44,035 bases of DNA, from positions 1 through 44,035 of the forward strand of contig JBBDYH010000022.1 in the NCBI GenBank assembly GCA_040901795.1, given 5' to 3'. Position numbers and translations under genes: made by a program. Position 1 is the first letter of the stretch. Every line of letters starts with the position of its first letter. The notes beneath the pieces are model-generated. The model was given only the letters and a program-made list of their open reading frames with translations. It had not been told where the DNA came from and did no database searches. This document shows, piece after piece, positions 24,627 to 32,571 of this stretch. This stretch comes from JBBDYH01 sp040901795 (GTDB lineage Bacteria > Planctomycetota > Planctomycetia > Pirellulales > JALHPA01).

Positions 24627-24668
24627 GAGCCGGGCGGCTTTGCCGCCGTTTCGCGAGACGCACCGGCG

Positions 24669-25643
24669 TTAAGCCGCCGGTGACGCCTTCCCGCGGCTGG
24701 GAAGCCCTTGTTGGGCGCGAGCTTCCGCCGTGATTGGACGGGCGTGCTCGGCCGGTTGGATCCGAGTGCCGTACGATTTCGCGTACACCTGCGTGAACTC
24801 GGCGCCGAAGAACAATATCTGCGACGAATAATATGCCCAAAGCATAATGATCACTAGTGTTCCCGCGGCGCCGTAGGCCGAGGCGGCGCTCGCGCGGCCC
24901 AGGTAGAGGGCGAGCAGGAATTTCCCTAGCGTGAACAACAGCGCCGTCACGGCGGCCCCAAGCCAGACATCGCGCCAGCCAATTTTGACGTCCGGAAGGT
25001 ACTTAAAGATCAGCGCGAACAACAGCATGATACCGCCGAAAGAAACAACGATATCCAGCAATTGCGCCGTCCAATTGGGCATTGGCATGAGGTGCCCCAA
25101 ATACTCTTGAACGCCATGGAGGGCGGCGCTCACGACCAACAGGACCAGCAGCAAGAAACCAATGCCGAGGATCATGGTGAACGAGAGGAGCCGGTTCTTG
25201 ATGAAGCCCCACACGCCTTGGCCAGGCTTCGCTTCAACTTCCCAGATCGTGTTTAGTGCGTCCTGCATCTGAATGAAGACGCCGGTGGCCCCGAACAAAA
25301 TGGCGACCACACTCAGGATTGTGGCCACCAGGCCGGCGTCATGCTTTTCGGCCCCCTCGACCAGCATGGTCAGGCCTTCTTCGCCTTGTTCACCGAGTCC
25401 GGCCTGTTGGCTGATTTGCGACCGAACTGTCTCCGCATCGAACAGCAGGCCGGCGATCGCCAGCACAATGACCAGCAAGGGGGCGAGCGAAAACACTGTG
25501 TAGTACGCCAAAGCAGCGCCCAGCCGGGGCGCCTTGTCTTCGCTCCAATCGGCGTAGGTCATCTTCAGCATTTCCCACCAAGAGTCGGCGCGGCGGTCGA
25601 GTTTTGAGCGGGAAACGGCCGTGTTTTGCGGGTTGTCAGCCAT
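24669..25643 (-). CDS. YihY/BrkB-family inner-membrane protein
   Basis: A 324-residue integral membrane protein, start at the ATG at 25643 with AAAGG 9 nt upstream. Family signatures are visible: APRLGAALAYYTVFSLAPLL at the first membrane segment, LFGATGVFIQMQDALNTIWE, and GTLVIIMLWAYYSSQILFFG followed by GAEFTQVYA near the end. Six membrane segments can be counted. The BrkB/YihY family was once thought to contain RNase BN but is now regarded as membrane proteins of unknown function. The mRNA leader contains two terminator-like hairpins (25677-25700 and 25709-25767), so this gene could be attenuated. Confidence 0.93.
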   Translation of the reverse strand: MADNPQNTAVSRSKLDRRADSWWEMLKMTYADWSEDKAPRLGAALAYYTVFSLAPLLVIVLAIAGLLFDAETVRSQISQQAGLGEQGEEGLTMLVEGAEKHDAGLVATILSVVAILFGATGVFIQMQDALNTIWEVEAKPGQGVWGFIKNRLLSFTMILGIGFLLLVLLVVSAALHGVQEYLGHLMPMPNWTAQLLDIVVSFGGIMLLFALIFKYLPDVKIGWRDVWLGAAVTALLFTLGKFLLALYLGRASAASAYGAAGTLVIIMLWAYYSSQILFFGAEFTQVYAKSYGTRIQPAEHARPITAEARAQQGLPSRGKASPAA

Positions 25644-25676
25644 GATCTGAGCCTTTCTCTCCTGGCGTGTCTCAAT

Positions 25677-25700
25677 AAAAAAAGCCTCGACGTGCGAGGC
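25677..25700 (-). terminator. intrinsic terminator upstream of brkB
   Basis: On the minus strand GCCTCG-CACGT-CGAGGC (25700-25684) is followed directly by seven Ts (25683-25677). This is a textbook Rho-independent terminator. It lies only 34 bp upstream of the brkB start codon and on the same strand. Confidence 0.85.
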
Positions 25701-25708
25701 GTAGGCGC

Positions 25709-25767
25709 AAAAAAAGTGGCAACTGGTGGCCGGGGCGGGGGCAGAGCACCGCGGACATCCAGTTGCC
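25709..25767 (-). terminator. second terminator-like hairpin upstream of brkB
   Basis: On the minus strand GGCAACTGG (25767-25759) pairs with CCAGTTGCC (25726-25718) across a C-rich 32-nt loop and is followed by AC and seven Ts (25715-25709). It lies directly upstream of the terminator at 25677-25700. The two in tandem on one strand, with no gene that could be ending here on that strand, suggest a short untranslated RNA or attenuated leader. Confidence 0.7.
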
Positions 25768-25850
25768 AGGAACTGCAAGCGACTTTGTTGTATTGCAAGT
25801 GCCGTGCCAGTACCTCTTACCGGCAGAACGATTGACCTTGCTGTTCGCCG

Positions 25851-26264
25851 TTGAAGGAAGGTAAAAGACCGCCCTCGCTTGGTCGCCGTGCGTTCGAAGC
25901 TAATGTTTATGTTGACGAGAACGGGTTAAGGTTCGATGACTCAGGTATTTGGGCCGACGATCAAAACGGGCTCCTGCAGCTTGTGATGCGCGACGGTGAC
26001 CTCGTCGAGACAACACCGGGCATGTTTGCGGCTCTAGATCGATGGGAGTTAATTGATTTCAACGATCGCGGAGAAGTTCTGATTCGTGGAGTTGTCGACA
26101 ACTTTATCGGAGTGTATGTGGCAACACCGAACCCGATCCCGGAACCGGCAGGGGTGGTTTTGGCGATGGCGGCCATTGGAATGGTTGTGTTAGCCGCAAT
26201 CGGTCGCAATGCTGGTTTGAAAATGAAAGCGACGACGAGTCGTCGCACTCCAGATGCGACATAA
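25851..26264 (+). pseudogene. 5'-truncated PEP-CTERM protein gene
   Basis: Up to 137 residues from a TTG at 25851 without a ribosome site. The readable part (GIWADDQNGLLQLVMRDGDL ... DFNDRGEVLIRGVV) matches one repeat of the NxxGxxxF tandem-repeat PEP-CTERM proteins, which are usually several hundred residues. A PEP-CTERM signal follows (PEPAGVVLAMAAIGMVVLAA). After the signal, the C-terminus (KATTSRRTP) is encoded by the dispersed palindrome at 26226-26251. No signal peptide is left. I regard it as the 3' remnant of a larger gene, possibly untranslated. Confidence 0.7.
26226..26251 (+). repeat. dispersed palindrome, GCGACGACGAGTCGTCGC family, copy 3
   Basis: Same core as 15484-15508, here read through as the tail KATTSRRTP of the PEP-CTERM remnant. 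It separates two convergent reading frames and could serve as a terminator. Confidence 0.8.
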
Positions 26265-26265
26265 T

Positions 26266-27087
26266 TCATGCCGGCGCGGTGGCCAGCGCCTTGAGCGCAT
26301 CAAGGCTGCGGAGCACATCGTCGCAAGCCACGTCCTGCCAGCCGGCGGTCTTGTGACGAAGGATTGCGAGCTTAAAGCCTTCGAAGGCCTCGGTAAGATC
26401 CTCTGGCAGCGCCGGTAGATCGGCGAACGGCGGAGGAGCGGGTGACGACGTCGTGTCCTCCCAGGGCGGGGCGTCGAACCGCGAGTCGCCTGAGTCGCGC
26501 GACTCTGAGTGAACCGACTCGTCGCCAAAGTCGGGGCCTTCATACAGCGGGCCGCTCGAGCCGGTGGCAAAAGGTCCGACAGAGGCGGCTTCGCCGTTGC
26601 CGCCGGCCAGATGGAGCGGAAGAATCTCTGCCGGATCGGCGTCCTCATCGACTTCGGCGGCCACGATCTCACTGTCGTCAGGTCGTTGCTCCTCCAGGCC
26701 GCCGAAGGCCTGCCAGCGCTCGCGGCGCATCTCTGCGACCGACCAGCGGTTTTGAATCGCCCCTTCCAGCCACATCTCAGCGTCGTTCCAATCAATCGCC
26801 GCCTGAAAGTGGCTCCAGTACAAGCCCGCGTAGTCCGCATGCACGTCGCCAAACCGCTCATAGACGCGGCGCAGCCGGCCGACGTGTTGCCCCGTCACAT
26901 TGCCCACGCGGCGGCTCCAGGCATCGTCGGAGTACTCGGCCGTTGGCGCGGCGGCCTCGATCAACGCCTCGCGCCATTCATGGATGATGCGGCCCTTCTC
27001 CCAGTTGGTCGTACTGACCAGCAGATTCCACTGGCCAAGGTAGACCAGCGAAGCGTCATCGATTCGGTCCGTCGTTTCGGTAGACAT
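26266..27087 (-). CDS. conserved planctomycete protein of unknown function
   Basis: A 273-residue soluble, acidic protein. The N-terminal 130 residues are compact and Trp-rich (SLVYLGQWNLLVSTTNWEKG, VGNVTGQHVGRLRRVYERFG, YWSHFQAAIDWNDAEMWLEG, NRWSVAEMRRERW), which looks like a helical domain conserved in planctomycetes. A disordered Pro/Ser/Asp-rich linker spans about 130-215. A short helical C-terminus follows (DLTEAFEGFKLAILRHKTAG ... LRSLDALKALA). No signal peptide or membrane segment. The start codon has no Shine-Dalgarno site. I do not recognise a function. Confidence 0.8.
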   Translation of the reverse strand: MSTETTDRIDDASLVYLGQWNLLVSTTNWEKGRIIHEWREALIEAAAPTAEYSDDAWSRRVGNVTGQHVGRLRRVYERFGDVHADYAGLYWSHFQAAIDWNDAEMWLEGAIQNRWSVAEMRRERWQAFGGLEEQRPDDSEIVAAEVDEDADPAEILPLHLAGGNGEAASVGPFATGSSGPLYEGPDFGDESVHSESRDSGDSRFDAPPWEDTTSSPAPPPFADLPALPEDLTEAFEGFKLAILRHKTAGWQDVACDDVLRSLDALKALATAPA

Positions 27088-27416
27088 GGGGAGAAGGGGT
27101 TCGGGGTTCAGGGTTCAGCAGGTTGGAGTTCAGGCTTCAGCCTGTTTCAAGCAAACTAAAGCTCGAACTCCAACAAAAGATCGGACGTCAGCACTGCCAC
27201 AGGCGACTCTGCACGCGCCAATGGGATCATAACGCGCGATCTCAGTTGCCGCCGAACAAGCTCTGGTGTACTGCAACCCTGCTCGCAGAATGAGAAGAAG
27301 TAGCCGCCGAAATGACGTGGCGACTTGTCGAGTGAACGTCTGTTGCCGACCGAGTCACTGGGGAAATCGTGTTCGGCGAGCGTCAGTGGGACGGCGGCGC
27401 AGCGGGCTGGTCCTCC
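27088..27416. other. gap holding an inverted GTTGGAGTTC repeat
   Basis: Nothing coding is seen. At 27122-27174 GTTGGAGTTC and its complement GAACTCCAAC bracket a 33-nt interior with CAGGCTTCAGCCTG. The same arms appear at 1286-1307 and 37530-37557. Confidence 0.55.
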
Positions 27417-27638
27417 CTACGCGGCCGGCGGCGGCGCCAGCTCTTCGGCCGTGAACCCGCATTCCTTGTGGGCGCCGTCGCAGAATGGCTTGCGCTTCGA
27501 CTGGCCACAGCGGCAAAGTGCAACCGTCGGTTTGTTTGTCGGAAGGTCGAAGGCGTTGCCCTCGTGATCGACGACCGTGACGGGCCCTTCGATCACCAAG
27601 GGGCCATTTGGGCGGCAGCGAATGCGGACGTCGGACAT
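27417..27638 (-). CDS. CDGSH iron-sulfur domain protein
   Basis: A 73-residue protein that starts at the ATG at 27638. It carries the CDGSH-type 2Fe-2S ligand set, CRCGQSKRKPFCDGAHKECGF (three Cys and one His), preceded by a short beta sandwich-like region (IRCRPNGPLVIEGPVTVVDH). Bacterial single-CDGSH proteins bind a labile 2Fe-2S cluster and are associated with iron or redox homeostasis; the specific role here is unknown. No ribosome site is clear. A palindrome (27664-27684) lies between this gene and the upstream same-strand gene. Confidence 0.92.
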   Translation of the reverse strand: MSDVRIRCRPNGPLVIEGPVTVVDHEGNAFDLPTNKPTVALCRCGQSKRKPFCDGAHKECGFTAEELAPPPAA

Positions 27639-27663
27639 GGAAGTGCGGAGTGCAGGCGTGTGC

Positions 27664-27684
27664 CACTGCTCGCGGCGAGCAGTG
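27664..27684. repeat. triloop palindrome CACTGCTCG-CGG-CGAGCAGTG
   Basis: A perfect 9-bp stem with a CGG loop lies between the 457-residue gene and the CDGSH gene, both on the minus strand. It may be the terminator of the upstream gene, although no T run follows on the minus strand. Confidence 0.75.
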
Positions 27685-27705
27685 ACACAATGCATCAGTG
27701 GTAAC

Positions 27706-29079
27706 TTATCGCGTTGTCCGAACGGGACGAGCGGCGCTGGCCGGCTTCTGGGGCGTGAAGCGGAAGCCGTCCAGAACGAGCCGGTCTGCCTCACCGAAGC
27801 GATCGGCCAGCGCATTCTCCATCGTAAACGAAATCGCGGCCCGTTGCCCGGACCGGTTGATCAGCAGGTAGTAGTGCCAGGTAATCGGCAGCTCAGAGAC
27901 TGTGCCGATCGCCACGACATGCAATAGCCGCAACCCAGACGGTGTCTCTCGTTCGGCGGCGCCCTCGAACGAGCCAAAATGCTTGCCGAGCGATTGCTGC
28001 ACCTCTTTCTGAAACATTTCCAGCGTCAGCGGCTGCTCGACATTCAGCTTGGGAAGGACGGAAACGTTGCATTGTGCGATCAGCTCGCCGCGATCGACCA
28101 GCCGCATGACGGCCGAATCGGTCTTGGCGCCCATGATTTGCCAACGGGGTTCGTAAAGGAAGCTGAAGCCGCCTTCGGTGGATTCATAGGCCAGCGGTGG
28201 TGCAGCACCATCGGTGGCCAACTCCAGCCCCTCAAGCGCCCGGTCGCTCAATTCTGCGACCTCGGATGCCGGAGCCACCTGAAGGTCCAACTTGGCCACC
28301 ACGTCGAGTCCGGGCATGACATGTCCGACGGATCGCTTCTCCTTGATCAACAGCACCAGCGCGAACGGCTGGCGGTGAACGACGTCGAAGTGCAGTTTTC
28401 CCTTCAGCTCGATCTCGGTTGAAACGCCGCCGACCGCGCCGTTCAACGGTCCTTGGATGGAAACCTCGCCGACGCCATCCTTGATCGCTGTCAGTACGGT
28501 CTCTACATCCGACCGGCTGACTGCATCCAAGCCCAGAAGCATCGCCACCGTCGCGTCCGACGGCTTGGAACTGGACCCTCTTTCCGCGGTCGCTGCCGGC
28601 AACAACTGGCTCAGTAGCAGGGTGTTGAACGGGATGTCGATCAGGTCGCGCTCTTCGCGCGTGAGGTGACCGCGGGCGGCGCCCAACGTAGTCCGATTTT
28701 CGGAAACGGCCGCGCGGACCAAACGATGTTCGGCAGCCAATTTCGCGACGCTTGCTTGCTTCTCGACCTTAATGGCCGCTTGGGCGTCAGAGTAATAGCG
28801 GATCGATCGCCGCTCGGACGGTAAGGATCCGTCGTCAATGCGGCGTTCGAAGAAGTCGAACTGAGCCACCACGCTCATCGGTAGGGTCGATGGCTGGCCG
28901 TCGGTGTTTAACCGAAGGTCGCCGCCAACTTCAAACTTTGCCTTGACACGTGTCAAAAAGGCAGGAGCACGTTGGACCTGCGGCTCTTTCGACGCGCCGT
29001 TACTTTGGGCGGGACAGGCAAAAATAACCAGCGCGAGCCAAGCCGCCAAGTGATGGGCGGGCATGTAGTTAATGGACAT
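27706..29079 (-). CDS. secreted conserved protein of unknown function
   Basis: A 457-residue protein with an AGGTG site 9 nt before the ATG at 29079. It begins with a hydrophobic signal-like segment (MPAHHLAAWLALVIFACPAQ, residues 6-25). A mature region of beta-rich sequence follows (FEVGGDLRLNTDG, RRSIRYYSDAQAAIKVEKQA). In the middle there is a repeated strand pattern, and the C-terminal part (GFSFLYEPRWQIMGAKTDSA ... LEMFQKEVQQSLGKHFGSFE) resembles PsbP/DcrB-like domains by shape. I know of no function. It is probably periplasmic. Confidence 0.75.
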   Translation of the reverse strand: MSINYMPAHHLAAWLALVIFACPAQSNGASKEPQVQRAPAFLTRVKAKFEVGGDLRLNTDGQPSTLPMSVVAQFDFFERRIDDGSLPSERRSIRYYSDAQAAIKVEKQASVAKLAAEHRLVRAAVSENRTTLGAARGHLTREERDLIDIPFNTLLLSQLLPAATAERGSSSKPSDATVAMLLGLDAVSRSDVETVLTAIKDGVGEVSIQGPLNGAVGGVSTEIELKGKLHFDVVHRQPFALVLLIKEKRSVGHVMPGLDVVAKLDLQVAPASEVAELSDRALEGLELATDGAAPPLAYESTEGGFSFLYEPRWQIMGAKTDSAVMRLVDRGELIAQCNVSVLPKLNVEQPLTLEMFQKEVQQSLGKHFGSFEGAAERETPSGLRLLHVVAIGTVSELPITWHYYLLINRSGQRAAISFTMENALADRFGEADRLVLDGFRFTPQKPASAARPVRTTR

Positions 29080-29651
29080 CGGGCGGCACCTGGAATCCGT
29101 GAGACGTATGTGTGACGGCCGGCAACTTAACGAACAGTGGCTTGCCGTTTGCTGAACGCGCGATATCGGTTCGCCGGCTTTGCCTTAGATCGTCGCCTGG
29201 TGAGAATCAAGTTCAGCGTTTCAGCGAGTTCTCGTTAGGGGGGGCTCGCCGGGCTCAGTCTTGCAAGACCATTAGCCTACGAACTAAAAGTCAGCTTTCA
29301 GAAACCAACTTAAAGTGCTTCAATGAAACGAGTTATGTAAGCAAGCTCCTGGGGTATTTCGCTGAAGTTGCGGCATTTTGGTCGTATTCCGCGGGGCGGA
29401 AACGTGAACAACTATCGACCTTTGGACACTTTGCTTCGTACAACTAATGTCACCTTTTTGCTGGCGAATTGTCTAAAGGAATGGCAGCCGGCCGCCGCGT
29501 CAGTAGGCGTTTGTGGTCGGCGAGAAATATGGATGGGAAGGAATTGCCGGCTTAGGCGCCGCAGAGAAGGTTTTGACTTTTGTTGGCCGGGCCCGCCCGT
29601 GCGGCATCGCGCGGGGTTTAACGGCTTTATTGCAGAGAGGCAGGCATTTTG
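29080..29651. other. intergenic region upstream of the sigma-factor gene
   Basis: About 570 bp between divergent genes with no coding potential that I trust. It should hold promoters for both. One possible plus-strand promoter is TTGGAC with TAATGT 17 bp downstream, near 29425-29453, which is weak. A purine-rich AGGCAGG site precedes the sigma-factor start. Confidence 0.5.
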
Positions 29652-31322
29652 ATGCACACTGATTATTTGAGCCCCGTTCTTCGCGAGCTTCGCGATCAGC
29701 AGATCCGGTTCGCACCGCGCGAGAAAAAGATCGAGCAGGTGAACCGCGCCGAGCGGCTGCTGGTCGAGATCAAGCCGGGGAAAATCTATACCTACGAGTA
29801 CGTCTGCTACCGGATTACTGATTTCCGGCCAGAGTCGCAGGCCAACACGAAGCTGACAGGCGAGCAGCTCGAGCACGATCTGCGGCTGTTTGTCGAGGAT
29901 CTGTCCGACGCCGCCAACGTACCGGCCGACGCTGCCGGCGAGCAGGTGTTGACGGTGGAGAGCCTGAGCAAGACGTTCAACGTCTCGACCAAGACAGTCT
30001 CGCGCTGGCGGCAACAGGGGCTGGTCAGCCGGCGGTTCGTGTTCGACGGCCGCAAGCGTGTAGGCTTTCTGCGCAGCTCGGTGGACCGCTTTGTAGCGCA
30101 AAATGAGGACCGGGTGCGGCGTGGCGCGCGGTTTAGCCAACTTACCGACGAGGAGCGCGTCGAGATTATCGATGTAGCGCGGCGGTTGGCCCATGCCGGC
30201 GGCTGCCCAGCCGAAGTGGCGCGTCGCGTGGCGAAGCGGATGGACCGCAGCATCGAGACCATCCGTTACACGATTAAGCAGTTCGATCAAACCCATCCGG
30301 ATCTGGCGGTCTTCCCCGGTGGCACCGGCCCGCTCAATGAAGAGACCAAGAAGAAGATCTACCAGCAGTACTGCCGGGGGGTATCGGTCGAGCAGCTTGC
30401 CAGCCGGAACTGCCGGACCAAGACCAGCATTTACCGCGTGATCAACGAGATGCGGGCGAAGCGGATCATGGAGCTTCCGCTCGACTTCATCCCGAATCCC
30501 GGTTTTGCTCGCGTAGATCCCAACCGGCTGATTAACGAACGGCTGCCGCAAAGCGATGTCGCGGTCAAGAAGCCGCGGTTGCCAAGCGGTCTGCCGCCGT
30601 ACCTGGCGAGCCTGTACGAGGTGCCATTGTTGACCAAGGAGCAGGAGGTGCACTTGTTCCGCAAGTTCAACTACCTGAAGTATCGGGCGACGAAATTGCG
30701 GAACCAGATCGAAGTGCAGCATCCCAAGAGCGTTTTGATGGATGAGATCGAGAAGCTCTACGATCTGGCGGTGCAGATGAAGAACAAGATCGTGAGGGCG
30801 AACCTGCGATTGGTGGTTTCGATCGCCAAGCGTCACGTGGGCCCGAGCGACAACTTTTTCGAGCTGGTCAGCGACGGCAACATGTCGCTGATCCGCGCAG
30901 TGGAGAAGTTCGACTTTGCGCGGGGCAACAAGTTCAGCACCTATGCGAGCTGGGCGATCATGAAGAACTTCGCGCGGACGATTCCGGACGAAATCCGGTA
31001 TCGGGATCGCTACCGGACTGCCAACTTCGAGATGTTCTCGGCCACCGAGGACCAGCGCAGCGACCAGTATGAGCAGGAAAGCGCTCAGTCGCAGCGGCGG
31101 TTCCAGGTGGGCCGAATCCTCGATCGGCTCGACGAGCGGGAGCAGAAGATCATCATCAGCCGCTTCGGCCTGGATCACAAGCAGGAGCCGCTCACACTCA
31201 AGGAGGTGGGGGCGGAAATGGGTGTGACGAAGGAACGAGTTCGGCAGATCGAGGCTCGTGCTCTGAGCAAGCTGCGTCAGGCGGCCGAGGAAGAGCATAT
31301 CGACGTGCCAGGGCTGGTTTAG
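29652..31322 (+). CDS. sigma-70 family RNA polymerase sigma factor with a long helix-turn-helix N-terminal region
   Basis: A 556-residue protein; the ATG at 29652 follows AGGCAGG, and the preceding TTG would add only one residue. Residues 98-150 look like a helix-turn-helix of MerR/excisionase type (LTVESLSKTFNVSTKTVSRW). A second helical segment covers about 163-215 (VARRVAKRMDRSIETIRYTI) and a third about 228-275 (VSVEQLASRNCRTKTSIYRV). The sigma core then follows: region 1.2-like (LPPYLASLYEVPLLTKEQEV, about 310-345), region 2 (VRANLRLVVSIAKRHVGPSD and NKFSTYASWAIMKNFARTIP, about 379-447) and region 4 (LTLKEVGAEMGVTKERVRQI, about 490-545). Region 3 is short or absent (residues 450-490). 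It could be the primary or a specialised sigma factor; the core motifs are primary-like (RPKI-type HTH, TKERVRQIE). Confidence 0.9.
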   Translation: MHTDYLSPVLRELRDQQIRFAPREKKIEQVNRAERLLVEIKPGKIYTYEYVCYRITDFRPESQANTKLTGEQLEHDLRLFVEDLSDAANVPADAAGEQVLTVESLSKTFNVSTKTVSRWRQQGLVSRRFVFDGRKRVGFLRSSVDRFVAQNEDRVRRGARFSQLTDEERVEIIDVARRLAHAGGCPAEVARRVAKRMDRSIETIRYTIKQFDQTHPDLAVFPGGTGPLNEETKKKIYQQYCRGVSVEQLASRNCRTKTSIYRVINEMRAKRIMELPLDFIPNPGFARVDPNRLINERLPQSDVAVKKPRLPSGLPPYLASLYEVPLLTKEQEVHLFRKFNYLKYRATKLRNQIEVQHPKSVLMDEIEKLYDLAVQMKNKIVRANLRLVVSIAKRHVGPSDNFFELVSDGNMSLIRAVEKFDFARGNKFSTYASWAIMKNFARTIPDEIRYRDRYRTANFEMFSATEDQRSDQYEQESAQSQRRFQVGRILDRLDEREQKIIISRFGLDHKQEPLTLKEVGAEMGVTKERVRQIEARALSKLRQAAEEEHIDVPGLV

Positions 31323-31355
31323 TACCGGTGCCCGATCACGGCATGAATCATCTAG

Positions 31356-31394
31356 GCGGAGCCTTCAGCAATCGCTGAAGGCTCCGCGTCTGTT
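31356..31394 (+). terminator. intrinsic terminator of the sigma-factor gene
   Basis: A perfect 14-bp stem (GCGGAGCCTTCAGC at 31356-31369 with its complement at 31374-31387) has an AATC tetraloop and is followed by GTCTGTTTT. It lies 33 bp past the stop codon. Confidence 0.9.
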
Positions 31395-31458
31395 TTGGGA
31401 GGCGGCGAGAGTCAATTTGGGATGATTGGGTAACGTCGAGGTGCGAATTGTGTCGGGC

Positions 31459-31569
31459 TGTAGGGAACGGCCTCCGTGCCGTTCCGTTGGGCGAATTGGC
31501 GCGGCAATGCCGTTTGACGCCTCCGGAACGCCACCCGCCACGGCGGGCAAGCTTTGGGCGTTCTCTACA
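31459..31569. repeat. 111-bp TGTAGGGAACG element, second copy
   Basis: Opens TGTAGGGAACGGCCTCCGTG and closes CGTTCTCTACA (one mismatch to the perfect terminal repeat at 24616-24626). Internal sequence (GCCGTTCCGTTGGGCGAATT) matches the reverse complement of the element at 24534-24626. Confidence 0.78.
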
Positions 31570-31651
31570 GATCGCACCGAGACAGCCGTTCGTCATGCCC
31601 GACAGCGATCTTCGACAAGCTCCAAAGACGGTTTGGGGCTGGTTTTACGGC

Positions 31652-31679
31652 TTGCAAGTCCGATTGCCTTCGTTATATT
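31652..31679 (+). promoter_or_regulatory. promoter of the tRNA-tuf-ribosomal protein operon
   Basis: TTGCAA (31652-31657) and TATATT (31674-31679) are separated by 16 bp. The first tRNA starts 28 bp downstream of the -10 box, which suits a sigma-70 type promoter with a start near 31686. Confidence 0.65.
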
Positions 31680-31707
31680 TAGAGGTTTTCCGAGTCACAC
31701 GCGCCAG

Positions 31708-31780
31708 GCTAGCGTAGCTCAACTGGCAGAGCAGCTGATTTGTAATCAGCAGGTTGTGGGTTCAAGTCCCTCCGCTAGCT
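31708..31780 (+). tRNA. tRNA-Thr (TGT)
   Basis: A 73-nt cloverleaf. The acceptor GCTAGCG pairs with CGCTAGC. The anticodon stem GCTGA/TCAGC encloses TTTGTAA with anticodon TGT, and the T arm is GGTTCAAGTCC. No CCA is encoded. Confidence 0.95.
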
Positions 31781-31923
31781 CGTTTCGTGCGCGGACTACT
31801 TGCCGCGCCGGGCGAGCAGCCGCATGCCTGGCGTTCGCATGGCGATAAAGTCGGTAACGGTCGTGTCACGGCGCGCGAAGGCGGTCCCGTCTCGGTGAAC
31901 TGTGGTCGAGTATCCAGAGAGTT

Positions 31924-32005
31924 GGGGAGTTTCCCGAGCGGTCAAAGGGGTCAGACTGTAAATCTGATGGCACTGCCTTCGAAGGTTCGAATCCTTCACT
32001 CCCCA
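31924..32005 (+). tRNA. tRNA-Tyr (GTA)
   Basis: An 82-nt class II tRNA with a long variable arm. Acceptor GGGGAGT with ACTCCCC; the anticodon loop CTGTAAA gives anticodon GTA; T arm GGTTCGAATCC. Second in the cluster. Confidence 0.95.
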
Positions 32006-32012
32006 CTGAGAA

Positions 32013-32285
32013 CGATGAATTATGAACGATGAATGATGAATGGAGCTGAGCAACGATCCCCCGCTGTTCATCGTTCAGCATTCCTCCTTCGTCGTTGTGC
32101 GTGCGGGTGTAGCTCAATGGTAGAGCAGCAGCCTTCCAAGCTGAACACGAGGGTTCGATTCCCTTCACCCGCTTGGACGAACGATGAATGCGGAATGATG
32201 AACGATGAACGACTGAGCGAAGCGGAAAGATGATGTCCCGATGAAACGATGATCATTCATCATTCATCGTTCATCGTTCATCGTT
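32013..32285. repeat. GATGAACGATGAATGA-type inverted repeats between tRNA genes
   Basis: Spacers at 32013-32095 and 32175-32285 (interrupted by tRNA-Gly) are made of degenerate direct and inverted units such as GAACGATGAATGATGA and ATCATTCATCATTCATCG. They can fold into long hairpins flanking the tRNAs. A similar AATGACGA-based spacer lies at 33779-33900 before tRNA-Trp. Confidence 0.75.
32103..32173 (+). tRNA. tRNA-Gly (TCC)
   Basis: A 71-nt cloverleaf with acceptor GCGGGTG and CACCCGC. The anticodon stem CAGCC/AGCTG-like region encloses CTTCCAA with anticodon TCC, and the T arm is GGTTCGATTCC. Confidence 0.94.
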
Positions 32286-32291
32286 AGCGAC

Positions 32292-32364
32292 GCTGCTGTA
32301 GCTCAGTTGGTAGAGCACCTCCTTGGTAAGGAGGAGGTCATGGGTTCGAATCCCATCAGCAGCT
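32292..32364 (+). tRNA. tRNA-Thr (GGT)
   Basis: A 73-nt cloverleaf with acceptor GCTGCTG and CAGCAGC. The anticodon loop TTGGTAA gives anticodon GGT, and the T arm is GGTTCGAATCC. Last tRNA before tuf. Confidence 0.95.
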
Positions 32365-32400
32365 CTGGCGCGGTTGTGGCGTAGTCAGTCCAAGTGCATT

Positions 32401-32505
32401 GTCATCCCGAGCGCAATGTCATCCTGAGCGCAATGTCATCCTGAGCGCAGCGAAGGATCAGGTGCTTCGCTTCGCTCAGCATGACAAGTGCTCAGCATGA
32501 CAAGT
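32401..32505. repeat. GTCATCCTGAGC hairpin element, second copy
   Basis: GTCATCC(C/T)GAGCGCAAT units of 17 bp start at 32401, 32418 and 32435 and lead into GCGAAGGATCAGG. The opposite arm (GCTTCGCTCAGCATGACAAG) repeats its end once. It is related to 17682-17868. It sits in the spacer between tRNA-Thr(GGT) and tuf. Confidence 0.85.
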
Positions 32506-32571
32506 GCTTAGTAAGACGGATGGTTCGTTCCCACAAGACAAAAAGCTGTTTCCATCACGTAGGGAGTTAGC

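Larger units (their letters stand above)
31323..31707. other. gap between sigma factor and tRNA cluster
   Basis: Contains the sigma-factor terminator, the 111-bp TGTAGGGAACG element and the tRNA operon promoter, each listed separately. No coding sequence is seen in it. Confidence 0.7.

Noticed and set aside
29112..29447. Short plus-strand frame before the sigma-factor gene
   Set aside because: Biased composition, no ribosome site, no recognisable protein pattern.
29412..31298. 628-codon minus-strand frame opposite the sigma-factor gene
   Set aside because: Antisense shadow of a gene with clear sigma-70 motifs.
31426..31848. Open frame running through the TGTAGGGAACG element into tRNA-Thr
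   Set aside because: It crosses the repeat, the promoter and a tRNA gene, so it cannot be a real gene.
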